From Adineta steineri (Eukaryota; Rotifera; Eurotatoria; Adinetida; Adinetidae), in the NCBI GenBank assembly GCA_905250115.1, contig CAJNOI010000050.1, positions 434,706-498,705 on the forward strand: a DNA stretch of 64,000 nt, given 5' to 3'. Of the stretch, positions 23,301-35,647 are shown piece after piece. Below the pieces are notes generated by a model. The model made no database searches and was not told where the DNA came from. It was given only the letters and a program-made list of their open reading frames with translations. The first letter of the stretch is position 1. Every line of letters starts with the position of its first letter. Both the position numbers and the translations under genes were made by a program.

Positions 23301-26300
23301 GGAAGAATATTTGCTAAATATGGAGCAAGATCCTAGAAAATAAATTTAGAATAAAATATTTTCAGTTGATTATTTTTTCTGTACTTTTGAATCAGTTAAT
23401 GAATAAATATTTCCGATAATTTGTGCAGCCATTTTTCGTGTTTCTGTTGAACGATTTTGAAAAGCACGTTCAATAACAGGAATAATCAACGCAAGTGATG
23501 GAGCATCAATAAAATGAACGAAACGTGTTTGAATTAATATTTGTAATGATGCTTGAGTTTTTTTAGTTGGCTCTTGTAATGCATCGAGTAGAACAGGAAC
23601 AATTGCTAGAAATTAGTATAGATATAAATATACATATATATTGATTTGTAGGTATATACCTTGAATTTCAGGATTTTTGATTACTGAACCTATTTGTTTC
23701 AATGCTTGAGTACCACTTTTTTGTACACGTTGATGAGAATCAGTAAGTACTTCGATTAATTTTGGAACAATACTTGGTAAACATGTTGATAATTGTTTTG
23801 GAGCACAATGAGCCATGGCACCTAGAAAATTCAATGTTTTTTAAATCATCAAATGCTGCACGAATGTTTTTCTTACCAAGTAATTCAACAGCTCCACATT
23901 TTGTTCGCCATAAATCTGATTCTAATCCTTTGAGAAGTCCTGGTAAAACAATTTTAACACCATGACTTGTTAATTTGCTCATAATTGCTCTTGCACAATC
24001 TTCTGCTGCATCACGAACTTTAGCATCATTATCACCAAAACATAATAATAAATTAGGTAATATATTAACAATATATACTTCAAATAATCGACCTAACATT
24101 GATGTTAACATTTCTATACCGAAAAGTGCACCTAAAAACAAATAAACAATTTTTTTTTCTTGAATTAATCAATTTATTTTGTGAAATAAACCTTCTCGTC
24201 TTTTAGCATTTGATTTATCTTGAATGGCTTCAGTTAATTCAGTAAGAACATTATATTGTTTAACAGCCAGAATACCTAAACCTTTAATAAAACCAGCTAA
24301 ACCATAAGCAGCTCCTAAAACACAAAAATAATATAAAATTCAATAGTAAATTTATTAAAACCTTTTTTCTCTGCATAATCTTGTGATGAAAGTAAACAAT
24401 TAAGTAATTGTTGAACATAAACACCAGCTTCATCTTTAACAGCTGCAACTAATGGTGGAAGACAATCAGCTACAGCAGCTTGTACCTAATAATATAATTG
24501 TATGTTTTAGAAAAAAAAGCAAATATTATCTTTTAATTTACTTGTTGTGATGGAGTATTTAATGTTGATATAAGTTGTCCAAGAATATTCTTTACTTTTG
24601 TACTATCTTTATCCATATCCTTAGCTAATTTACCCATAAGAATAACAACACTTTGTCGAACAGAATCATAATCAGCTGTTTTAGGTGCTTCTTTAAGAAA
24701 ACCTTCCATTATTTGTAATAACATTGTTAAATTTTCCTATGAATAATAATAATTGAAATAGAAAATAATATAGAGAAAATTTAAATACTCGTCCATGAAT
24801 ATCAATGGTTGTTGTTGCTGCACGAAGCATATCATTTCGAACATCAAGATTTCGATCATTTAATGCTGTTGGAACATAAAATTTAAATAAATCTTCAATA
24901 TGATCACCAACAAATGATGCCATATGAAAAAGACATACAGCTACACCAGCACGTGGTTCCCATGTATCGACTGGTTTTGCTTCAAGTTGTCGTCCAAATT
25001 GATCAACTGCTTGTGGTATAAGCTAAATTTATTATTTCGAATTATTTATATATATATATATATCAATAGATTTTAAAACTAACTTTATTATTTTTAGTAT
25101 AAATATCAAAAAGATCATTGAGAATAAAAGGAATTAATTGAGGATGTGATGTTTCTAATAGTTTTGGTAATGCAATTGTAGCTGGTTCACGGACTGGCAT
25201 GCTAGGATGAACAATATCTTTAAGAAAATCTTTTACATTTTCAGCTTTCACAACTAATTTTGTTTGTGGCCACAATCTATACAAAAACTTGTTTAATCGA
25301 ATTTAAAATATATATATATCAATATCATACTCAGTAGCAATAGTCTTCACTCGTTCTTCTAAATCTTCACAAGCAATTAATAATCGACGTGCAATATCAG
25401 CTTGAAGTGTTGGATGTGCTGTATTTAATTGAGTAACTAATTTTTTTAATGACTATTAAATAAAATATGGATAATAAAAGATTTAATTCTATGAAAAATA
25501 AAAAAAACTTACAAGAATACAACTTTCTCGTACACTTGGAATAGATGATCGAAGATTATCAAGTAAAACTTGAATATCATCATCACTTTCATATGTGCAA
25601 CATAATTCACATAATTTTGTAAGTAATTCAGTTGCATCATTCTATTTTAAAACAAAATTCAATTATTTTTTATTCAATTAAAATAAAATAATTTACTTGA
25701 ACTTGTACAGATTTTGATACAGCATTAATATCAAGAAATAAACGAATAAGATCACGACGTGGTAATAATGACGGGTGATTCTAAAACATAATTAGACATT
25801 TTATAATGAAATTTATCGTCACTTGACGTAAGTAGAGGTGTAAGTCGTGCGACTGTGCGGTCACCGCTGACACCCATCATAAATATCGATCTTCTTATTT
25901 ATATTTTCGTTAATTCCGCATTAATTAAAATTTCTAACTAATCGCTTCATTTACTTATGCCTACTATTATAAACTTCAAGCCGCTGTGCCGTCGATGGTA
26001 TTCAAAATTTTCGAGTCACCATCGCCGCCGATTACCCTATCGGCTTACACCTTTAGAACTAAGTATATTGGCGACATTCGGGAATACCGAAATAAATCAA
26101 TTTCAGAGCGTTTTTCATGTACATCAGATAAGGAAACCAATAATTTTATATCTTACATCAGGATCTGCAGTTGAAACAACTGAAAAATATTCCCGACAAA
26201 TGTTCAGTATTAATGTAACCCATTCATTTTTACATTTTGAATAACTAACAATATTCTAAAAGAAAAAGTCATGTATTGAAATACGATTATTATAAAATTT

Positions 26301-29300
26301 GAAAACAAACTTTAAATAAAGGTAGACAATAATCTAGTCGAGCAATTGATAATTGCATAAATGTTTTAGCTTGTTGAGTATTTTCATATAAACGTTGAAG
26401 TAAACGTTCAATAGCTAATAAAAGATCTTCTTGAAGCCAACGTTTTTCTATTTGTTGATTAGTAGTTGATGGATCACAATTGAGGCGAATTGCTAGATTT
26501 GCAATAGCATAACCTTGAAAAAACAAAACAAAAATAAGTAAATCAATATTATTATTATTATTATTATTATTACCAAATGTATCTTTGTCATTCATAAATA
26601 CAATTGGTACGAGTGTAACATATAAATCTTTAGCATAATTAAATGCTAATGGTGATTGTAATGCTGGCCAAACATGAATAACAAGTTCACCAATATACGG
26701 TATAAATTGTTCTTGTGTACTTTTGATAATATTTGTTAAAAGTTCAAAAATATTTTTCGCACTTTCATCAATCTAATTGGAAGTAAAAATAAAGATAATT
26801 TGATATGAAAAATGAAATCTTGATTTAATCATACTTTTTTAATATTATCACGTATTGTTTGTTCTTGATCAAGTTGTTGTTGAAGCATTTCTTGTTGTTT
26901 TTTTGTTAATTGTGGTGCTTCAGCTTTTTGTTTAGCTGCTAATTCTTTTTCTAATTCTCTTGCTGCCATTTGTTCTTTATACGAATAATTTTTACTTTCT
27001 CTTTTCACATTTCCAGTATCTTTTGCTTCATGTTTCAATATCCTAAAAAAATTTGATAGATTTTATTCGAATAGAATCGCTCTATACACATACGTTTCCA
27101 TCACAGTTTTATCATAAATTTGTCCTGCAGGTGTTTTCATTATTTCATAAGATTTTTTATTAACTGATAAATAACGATCGGTTTCAAGACGTTGATAAGC
27201 AATTTGAAGAAATGGTTTTAAAAACAGATTTGGTCTTAAAGAACAGAGAAGACCAATTGCCGATATTTGATTCTAATAAAATAAAATATTTAAGAAATAT
27301 TTAAAAAAAAATGGTAGTATTACTTTTTGTATTCGTTGATTTTCGGTACAAGCTTTTACGAGTAAATCAACGTTATTTTTAAAGAAATTTTCGATTTCAT
27401 TTTGTTGTTTATCAAATATATGATAAAGAAATTTTAACCAAAGTTTTTCATCGGTTAATACAAGTTGTGAACTTAAACAAGAAACAAGTAATGCTCGAAC
27501 ACAAAGCATAATTTTTGTTTTTTCATCTTGCGTTCGCATTGATTTAGCTAAACATAATAATGTTTCTTCAAGACCTTTCGAAACGGTTGTTGATTTCATT
27601 TCATCTCCTGAGTCATTCTAAAGATAAAAGAATGAGAATTATTCGAAATATAATAATATTTTCGTTGTTTACAGTCAATTGAAAATGATCAAAATATGTT
27701 TCTAATGCATTTAAAAGTGCTAAACTAATATCCGTTTCATTCGAACGTAGATTGTTAACAAGACGACGAATGATATCGTATGCTGATTTTCGTACTTCAT
27801 ATGATGAATGTAAAATTAAATGAATAAATGTTCGAGTGTATGGTCTAAAAAAATATAGTTTTTTGGTTTTAATAGCAAAGAAAATATTTTTTTTACCCGA
27901 TATCTTGAATATGTAATGTTCCATGAAGTTGTTCGTATAATTGAAAGAAAACTCTGGCACCTGAAATCTTTTGATAAATTCATCGATAATTAATTAGATA
28001 AATACTACTAACCAGCTTGATTAATTTCTCGTTGAAATTTATCTGTTGTAAATATTTGTTTTTTACTATCGTTCAATGTCGACCATAAGGATGTCAATTT
28101 ATTGTCTAATAAATAGAAATTCTTGGTTAATCAGAATAAATTCTTATTTTTAATCTTACCATAAGCAGAATTCATTTGAGCAATATTAATCATTATAAGT
28201 GCTGCTAATAATGCTTCATGAACACAAATAATCAATGTTGGTTGATTAAGACCACGTTCATAAGATGCCATTAATGTTGTATGTAATGGAATTAATGATG
28301 TTATAGTTTCCTCTATATTATAAAAAAAATAATTCAATTGAAATATTACTTTCTTATTTCTACAAATGTATCTTTAGTTAGTCAAGTTAAATGTGCTCCA
28401 GATTTGGAGTTTACAGATGTCTAACTTGTTGCAAAATGCTTTACCTGAAACCTGTAATCATCTGTTTTTGATTGTTCTAATAGATACTATGGACTGTGCT
28501 GAATTGACTGGTGATGTTCAAGAAAAAAAGCACACAGTTACAAGCTACAATTTCTCGTAAACTTCAAATTTGGAGCTCACTAACTTGACCGCTTTAGTTA
28601 AGTATGTATGGAACTTAAACTCATCACATATCTTCGTTATCTTTAGATGAAAAATATTTGATTCATGATAGTACGATCGTATACAAGAAATAGTTAACTC
28701 CTATTGTCTCTTAAAGCCAAACGGTATAGATTTGTGGAACTCAGATTCACAAAATCTTCACTTCTAATCTATAATAATGGTAGAATTAATTTAATAGATT
28801 TCTAACCTTTATATGTTGCCAACATACATTGAAGATAAGCTGTCCGTGTAACAGCTGTACTAGTTTTTTGTTCAAGTCCTTTCTAAAATAAAAACAAATA
28901 TTACAAGATTTTTTTTATTTTAAAAATTTATTACCTTAAAAAAATCTGTTAATGTTTGATTAACACTAGTTAATCTTGAACACCAACCAGTCATTTGTTG
29001 TAACATATGACCAATAAGACCTTCATGTACTTCTTGTTGTATCATTGAATAAAAGTATTTATCAAATAATTTCAAAATATCTTCCTGAGATATATTTTTG
29101 CTTGGTGATCGACTTAATGCTCCAATTGCATTCAAAACATTTTCACGTTGACTTATCACCGATAATTTACTTACGGATGAATCAGTTCCTAATACAAAAA
29201 ATATTCGATTTAAATAACAATAAACATATATATATATTCACAAACCATTAAGAATATTAAATAGATATTGAACTATACTTAGAACTGTTTCACCATTAGC

Positions 29301-30643
29301 AATTTGTTTAGCAAGAGCTTGAAATGAAGTTAATGCAGATGCTTCTAAACTTTCAGTTTTTGATACCAATGGTGCTGAATAATAAAAGAAAAGATATAAT
29401 ATAATTAAAATTTCCTAAAAATGAAAACTTCATCTTACGAGCTAGAAGTTTAGCTAATTCATTAGCAGTATAACTTAGATCGAATTGTAAATTACTAAGT
29501 AATGATGGTACAGCTAATTAAAAAAACAAGAAATTTGTTTTTTCAAAAATAATACGAAAATAAAAACCTTCGATGATTATTTCAGGATTACGAAGAAGTG
29601 ATCGATTCACAGCTGGATAAACATTTGTTTTAAATGTTTCAATATCAATTGAACGTATAATTTCAGTACAAGGTTTTAATGCTGCATCGTATGGTTTTGT
29701 TCGTGTACCAAGAATTAATTTTGTATAGGAATCAATACCAACAGTCTAATAATAAAAACATTTTCTTTGAAATTATATTCGAAAGGAAAATTTTTACTTT
29801 AACTTGTTCATATAATGTTGGTTCAGTTGTTTTAAATCGATGTAACAGAGCACTGATCATACCCAAATGAGCTAAATCAAGTTCAGATATCGATTGTAAT
29901 AATTTTACCCAACGTTCAGACACTTTTGGAACCTAAAAATACGATCGAATATCTGATTCGTTAGTAATTAAATTCCATACCTGTTTAAATAGATTTTTCA
30001 AACGTTTATCAACTAATTTCAATCCTAACGGTGTTGATAAATCAGCCAATATACTTGAGATATATCTCGAAAAGATCAATAACTAAAATCAAACATAATA
30101 TATATATCTTTAATTCAATTCTATCCTACAGTTAATTTATCGATTTCTTCATCAGTTGTTACTCCTTGACTTGCAACTAAAATTCTTGACATATATAAAA
30201 ATCCATAATCAGCTTGAACTCGTGCATTTCGACTATAGAATAAATAATTCGAAAATTTTCAATTTATATAATTCTCACATACTGTGGATGTACTTTACAA
30301 ATCGTACGTGATTGTAAATCAAATGCATTAAGAATTGGTTTCAAAATTCTTTCTTTATATTTTCCAACAGCTGCATCCAAAAGTGTACTAAGTAAAACTC
30401 GTGATTTTGCTGTTGTATACGATGGAATTAATTGACCAATTGTATGTGCTAAGATTTTCAAAGCAGGATCTGGTAGATCTAAAGAATTTTCAATAAGAAT
30501 TAAATCTTTTTTGTTTTCGTTTCGTCTAACATACCATCGGTTTGATTAGTTTTTAATGTTTCAACAAGATCATTAATAACATCAGTACGTACTTTTGGTG
30601 ATGAACTCCAACTGTATCGAACAAAATTTTTTAATGATTCCAT
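20369..30643 (-). CDS. GCN1: GCN1, eIF2-alpha kinase activator (HEAT-repeat ribosome-binding protein)
   Basis: Giant HEAT-repeat protein that binds stalled or collided ribosomes and activates GCN2 under amino-acid starvation. Read across roughly forty short exons, from exon 1 at 30643-30535 ([22 protein letters not shown]) to the stop at 20369-20371. Diagnostic blocks include [20 protein letters not shown] followed by [12 protein letters not shown] (22.1-22.2 kb), the [12 protein letters not shown] / [20 protein letters not shown] region with QGLSEV (23.1 kb), and the [20 protein letters not shown] block (23.8 kb), which belong to the eEF3-like central part and following GCN2-binding region. 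Length by estimate 2,300-2,500 residues (human 2,671). Introns are mostly 45-70 nt; those at about 25781-26157 and 28333-28804 are far longer and each holds an insertion. No internal break was seen, though not every junction was checked. Confidence 0.93.
25833..26055. mobile_element. MITE-like element with terminal inverted repeats in a GCN1 intron
   Basis: The intron between the exons ending near 26158 and beginning near 25780 is about 375 nt, against a typical 50-60. Inside it, TAGAGGTGTAAGTCG at 25833 is mirrored by CGGCTTACACCTTTA ending at 26055, a 15-nt terminal inverted repeat with two mismatches. The 223-bp body is clearly more GC-rich than its host intron. No convincing target-site duplication was found, so boundaries are tentative. 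Confidence 0.6.
28381..28591. mobile_element. 211-bp MITE with 9-bp target-site duplication in a GCN1 intron
   Basis: A perfect direct repeat CTTTAGTTA flanks the element (28372-28380 and 28592-28600). Its ends are imperfect inverted repeats about 35 bp long: GTCAAGTTAAATGTGCTCC at the left and, reverse-complemented, CGGTCAAGTTAGTGAGCTCC at the right, continuing into a shared TTTGNAGTTTAC block. No coding capacity. An 8-9 bp duplication would be compatible with hAT- or Mutator-type mobilisation; the superfamily is not settled. The host intron is about 470 nt. Confidence 0.85.
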
Positions 30644-30777
30644 ATTTTCTTTTTCTATCTAGAAATTCAATCGGTTGTTTAAAACTTGCATTATGAATAG
30701 AAAGAAAAAAAAACAAAATAACAATAAATAGATGATATACATTCTCAAATTAAAAAAGAAAACAACAGAAAAATTCT
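30644..30777 (-). promoter_or_regulatory. 134-bp spacer between ERLEC1 stop and GCN1 start with 3' splice-site
   Basis: The two minus-strand genes are separated by only 134 bp. A 3' splice-site sequence (TTTCTAG) ends at 30659, 15 nt before the GCN1 ATG, with no matching upstream coding exon in between. It could accept a cis-spliced 5'UTR exon, or a spliced leader if the pair is polycistronic; trans-splicing is known in bdelloid rotifers. Confidence 0.5.
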
Positions 30778-33282
30778 CTATTGTTCTGGTGTTTGTTGTT
30801 GCTGTTGTTGTTGTTGAAAACGTTTCATTAATTTTTCACGATCGGGTATTCCATATTCATCTGTATAATCAATTAAATTACAAAAAAGTGATGATTCAAC
30901 CTAATAGAAAATATTTAGTTTTATCTTTTTGAAATATTTCTAATACATACTCCCATAACATAAGAACATGTTTCCGGTTCAACAAGATACATTGATGTTG
31001 CATGAGATTTTTCTGCATTTTTGGAACATCTTAAATAAAATAATTCGATTTGTTTTTTATTATTCTAATTGAATAATATACCGTAGTTTAACTTCAACAA
31101 CACGTCGAGTTTTAGTTAATTCGCATATATCACCATCAGTGTAATATAAGGAAACAAATCTAAATTATGATTTAAAGAATACAAATAAATAAAGATTAAA
31201 TATTTTATACTGTCGATCACGAATATTTCCAGCTAATCTCTTTTTTGGATTTGTATTTAACCATTCAATATGTTTATCACGATTCCATGTTCCAAGTAAA
31301 ATTGATGTACGATGTTGACCTTCTTCCTTTAAAAATTAAAAAAGTTTTTTTTTCGTTTGAAGAAAATTAATTACATGAAATTGTATAACATGTTTGCCAT
31401 AACATATTTCATATTTCCACCAACCACTTCCACCGGGTAAACATTCTCGACCAGACAGAAAACCTTCAAGAAAATCACGATCAACATCTGTACCTAAATT
31501 TCCCATTGGATGTTGTCGAACTTGTTGATCATTCGGTGTTCCAATATGTTCAGTTATAGTTGATGGTGTTACTTTATTTGTAACTGTTTCAGTTAATTCA
31601 TCAAGATCAACGTCGCTTGCATATTGATATGCTATAATAAATGTTGTTCCGTCTGCACTTGTCATCTAAGAATAAATATGTCATGTGGTGTAATTACACA
31701 ATCAAGAATTGCACAATCATGTGTATGTTTACCGTAAATTGTGCACGGCCACCTTTTTTTAATGACATTTGTCTTTCGTCTTCCAGTTTTTTTAAATTTC
31801 GAGGTTTCTGTCGAGCATTCTCTTTAGGATAACAATTTACACTATAACGATTTGGTTCTGCAGGACTATATGATGAGAAAAAAGCAAAGATATATTGATA
31901 GAAATAAGATCAAATCGATTAATAAACTAGAAAATTTGATTTTAATGAAGTCATTTAACTTCTCTTCAAGAAAATTATCGAAATTCTGTATTTTTCCATA
32001 GCTTATCGATGTATAATGTTGTAGTTATAGAAAATCAAACTTTAATTTTTTTCCCTTTCGAATAAATCAAACTAGTCAGCATGTATTTTACACCTTTTTA
32101 CTTCTATGAAACGAATGAGTCAGTGTCGTTCTCTTTCTCTTAATTATTCGTGCTCGACAACGATTACTCGAAATCGCTAAAGGCTATTTAAATAAATCAA
32201 AATATTTATAAAAGAAAGCAAAGTACATGTGATGCAATAACATAACAAAGGTCATGATATTGACAAATGTATCTAAAATTATTTTCATTGACTTTACCTA
32301 AATGCAGGTAATTTACAAAGCCATCTCGATGCCACGGTCATTTCGTAATAACATGTTGAAATTTCTTCGAAATTCAATACAACATCATTACCTCTTTCAT
32401 CACATACTAAACATCAATTAATAAAAAAATTCATCTATATATATATATATCAAAATTACCATAATAAACAATCGTTTCACGTGGTTGATTGGAATTAATA
32501 TCACATAGTGTTCCACCTGAATATCGAACAGCTAGCATAGGTGTTTTTTTATTATCAATTGTTTTATAATGAATCTAAAAACATTCTCATTTCTCGATAA
32601 ATAAATATATCCATAATTTCTTTTCAATTACTTTGAATACTTGTTTTCCATCAGAAGTAGTTTGAATATCTTGATTATCCGAATGATAATAACCTAAATA
32701 ATATTCTTGAAGAAGTGATTTCTAAGAACAAACATATATAGATTAATTTATTCTCCAGAAAAGTTAAATTTTACTTGTCCTGCAACTTTTGTATCATGAT
32801 ATTGTCGAATATGTACACCATGACATAATTCATATGTCCAATACGGATCCAACTGAAAATTTGCTTTCAATAAAGAATTCATTTATTTCAATAATCTTAC
32901 TCTATAAGCACATAATTTTTTTGCATGTAAACCTTCTAGTAATGTTTCAACTTCAGAAAATGCAATTGTTTCAGTAGATGTCTACAGATAAAATTTTATT
33001 TTCTTATAAAAAAATATTTCAAATGTCTTACTGGAATCGTTGTTTCAGTTTTTGGTAAGACACATTGATAGTTTTCTTTACGTGTAGATGTAAATGTATG
33101 ACTATTATCAAGTTCAGTTAACTAAAAAAACAATTCTATTTGTATTCTACATAAAATTCTTTCCTTACAGCTGGTAATTCCGGTTGCCATTTAATATCAT
33201 AAAGAATATCATCATCTAAGATGGTATTTGTCAATGGAATTAGATATAAAACCAAATAGATTAATTGAAAGTATAATACCAT
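30778..33282 (-). CDS. ERLEC1: Endoplasmic reticulum lectin 1 (XTP3-B), two MRH domains
   Basis: ER quality-control lectin that reads trimmed mannose on misfolded glycoproteins and hands them to the HRD1 ERAD ligase. Thirteen exons: 33282-33169, 33121-33032, 32981-32901, 32852-32775, 32721-32632, 32574-32460, 32406-32298, 31865-31733, 31665-31375, 31326-31211, 31159-31082, 31029-30951 and 30900-30778. They total 1497 nt, 498 residues (human 483). A signal peptide opens the protein (MVLYFQLIYLVLYLIPLTNT). MRH domain 1 includes PYWTYELCHGVHIRQYH, then YLGYY and a Cys-bearing GGTLCD. MRH domain 2 includes GGSGWWKYEICYGKHVIQFH, then ILLGTWN, YTDGDIC and VEVKLRCSKN. A poly-Gln tract lies near the C-terminus. 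The 432-nt intron 7 is unusually long. The 207-bp gap to NICN1 makes a divergent promoter likely. Confidence 0.93.
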
Positions 33283-33489
33283 TATTTATCTATTGATGTA
33301 AAAATAAATAAAAAAAAGAGATTTACTAAATTTCTTAATAAACTACGTTTTTTTTGTAAAACATTGATTGGTGGAAAGGATTATCCAATGAAATGATAAT
33401 TGCGACATCTTTTCCTCCGTTTAATTGTTATAGAAACAATATTTTCTTTTTTGAAATGATCGTATGAGTATGAATATTTCGATTGAAAA
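33283..33489. promoter_or_regulatory. Putative bidirectional promoter between ERLEC1 and NICN1
   Basis: Only 207 bp lie between the two start codons, which point away from each other. Promoter identity is inferred from geometry; no TATA box or other element is called. Includes a short GTTGG/CCAATG-like CCAAT motif near 33388-33392. Confidence 0.45.
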
Positions 33490-35292
33490 ATGACGACAGA
33501 AATTATTTTTAAAGAACAAATACTTTTAACAAGACAAGAACGATCCAATGCATCCTTTCATGCAGGATGTAAAATGTTTTCATGGTCTTGTAATGATAAC
33601 GCGATTAAAGTAGAATTTACATTTAATTATTCTTTAAAAATGAAATTTTTCTATAGAATTTTTTATCAATTGAATTTGATAATGAATACACAGCTTTTTT
33701 ATCGATTAAAATAAAACAACATGCCGAAGGTAAATTTTATACAATACAGTAAAACTTCGCTAATGTGAACACCATCGGGACCGGGAAAAAAGTGTTCACT
33801 ATAGAGAGCTAATATATAATATAGCCTGAAATAGAAGAAATCTTAGAATATTTGCTTATGCCTTTGAGTAGCTGCCAAGTTCGAGTTTGAATATAAACGG
33901 GTATTAAAAAAAGAAAAACTCATACCTATTCCTAGGAATGGATTTAGTTGTAGAATAATTTTCAGAGAAATCCCCCTCATCCACCCCTTGGTCTTATCAT
34001 ATACATCTTAGAGTAAAACTGAATCTATTTATAAATTTCACCATTTATTTCAGAATTAATAGTATGCAGTTGGATGTCTATTTATATTCGAATTCGAATT
34101 GGTTAGCTCATCAAAATATATGACAGAAAATAGAAAGAGGTCAAAAAAAACATCATATATATGTCCCAGGCAAAATTTGCTTTTTTTTCGCGCAGAAATT
34201 TGAATTTTTTTTTTTTTATAGAGTAGACATGATATTCATACGATCTGAAATGATAAAACTTGCTCAATGAGATACACTCATGAAAAAAGCTTCATGATCT
34301 TCTTTGAAACAGTTTTCGTTTTATACGTCTACCGCACTCTACATCTTTCAAAACTTTGTTTACTGTTCAGAATAAAGAGATGTTCATATTGGAGAGATGC
34401 ATTTCCAGGAAAAATCGCTCCATCGGACCTGAGAACGTTCATAAAACAGAGAATGTCACTATCGAGAGGTGTTACTGTATTCGAAATAAAGATTAGATGA
34501 ATCATCCTAATAGTAATCTAATTGATTTAATAAATCAAATTTTCTCTAATAAAAATAGATGAATGGCATGTTCTTTTAAAACGATATCGATTAATGGAAT
34601 CATCTCATGGTGAACCTGGTAGTAATAGTCATATTATATTAGATCAAAAACAAGTATTTATCAATAATTATTCTTACAAATAAATAAATAAATTGTATTT
34701 GTATATATTTTAGTTTATATTTATGCCACGTTCTATATATCAAATATGTTTTTTTCTTCAACAACCATCACCAATTTGGAAAGATTTTTCTATTGATAAT
34801 GTTAAGATTCACAATCAAACAAGTCTATCAAAAGATGTAAGACAAAAAAAACGATCATATTTTATAACAGCCAATGTCTCACATCGTTATCAATATGATT
34901 AGAACAAAGGAATAACCTTTTGATTGATATATATCTTTCTTTCTAGCGTAAGCCATCAATTGAGCGTTTACTTAGCAGTACCTTGATTAATGATGATCAA
35001 ATGACAGAAACGACATTTACTGTAAGTAATCATATTGTTATTATGATATGAACAAGAACTTTCTTCTTCTTCTTCTTCGCCTTCATAGAAAATACCACCC
35101 ATCAATGAACTTTCCCAACATCTTCAAGCAATGTGGACAATATGTGCTAAAATGCAGCAATCAGATTATGGTACCGATCATATAAAACGATTTGATGTAA
35201 ATTAAATTTATCGAAAAAAAAAATTATATTTTATTTTTCTTTTGTCTTAGATCGATGGTTCATATGATTTACAAATACTATCTTATACATAA
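33490..35292 (+). CDS. NICN1: Nicolin-1 (tubulin polyglutamylase complex subunit)
   Basis: NICN1 associates with the TTLL1/TPGS tubulin polyglutamylase complex, which modifies axonemal and neuronal microtubules. Exons 33490-33609, 33657-33729, 34559-34653, 34714-34836, 34947-35021, 35089-35196 and 35251-35292 total 636 nt, 211 residues (human 213). Recognised by NEYTAFLSIKIKQHA, then WHVLLKRYRLM, FFLQQPSPIWKDFSI, LQAMWTICAKM, and the very end IKRFDIDGSYDLQILSYT, which closely follows the vertebrate C-terminus. Intron 1 is 47 nt; reading through it gives a false open frame to 33714. Intron 2 is 829 nt because a pogo-like element has inserted in it; splice phase still matches across it (GAA G / AT GAA TGG), so the gene should remain functional. 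Confidence 0.93.
33747..34477. mobile_element. Non-autonomous pogo/Tigger-like (Tc1-mariner) element in NICN1 intron 2
   Basis: The element begins CAGTAAAACTTCGCTAATG and ends, on the other strand, CAGTAACACCTCTCGATAG, both directly inside a TA dinucleotide (33745-33746 and 34478-34479), the target-site duplication of Tc1-mariner elements. The CAGTAAAACYTCGCTAA-type end is characteristic of the pogo/Tigger group. Second shared blocks (GTTCACTATAGAG at the left; GTCACTATCGAGAGG at the right) support the pairing. Length 731 bp, with no intact transposase. The superfamily comes from end sequence and TA duplication; the interior is not recognised. Confidence 0.78.
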
Positions 35293-35301
35293 ATTAGCTC
35301 A

Positions 35302-35307
35302 AATAAA
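35302..35307 (+). promoter_or_regulatory. Polyadenylation signal for NICN1
   Basis: AATAAA ten bases after the TAA stop of nicolin-1. Confidence 0.5.
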
Positions 35308-35647
35308 ATCTATATTGCCATCAATTATCATGCGTCTATTTTTTTTATCGACATCAAGGTTTCATCAATATATCTATATAGTACTCTCTCGTTTGATTCT
35401 CTCATGCTGTGTGCATACATCTATAAATAACGTTGAAGAATATCGATTTCTTTCGATAGGATTACATAAACTTCTTTTTCTTGTTTAGTCATTCTATCTA
35501 GTTCAGGTGCCTATATACTGATCATCATTATGACATGAGATATATTATGTGAGAGAGAGGAAAAAAACGAGCCGTATATCAGTCTTATATTTATCTCGAC
35601 ATTATATATCTACATACAAATAAAGAACGTGCAAATTGTTCGATGTG

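Noticed and set aside
33490..33714. 74-residue open frame as a separate gene
   Set aside because: It reads through the 47-nt first intron of NICN1; the spliced version matches nicolin-1 to the end.
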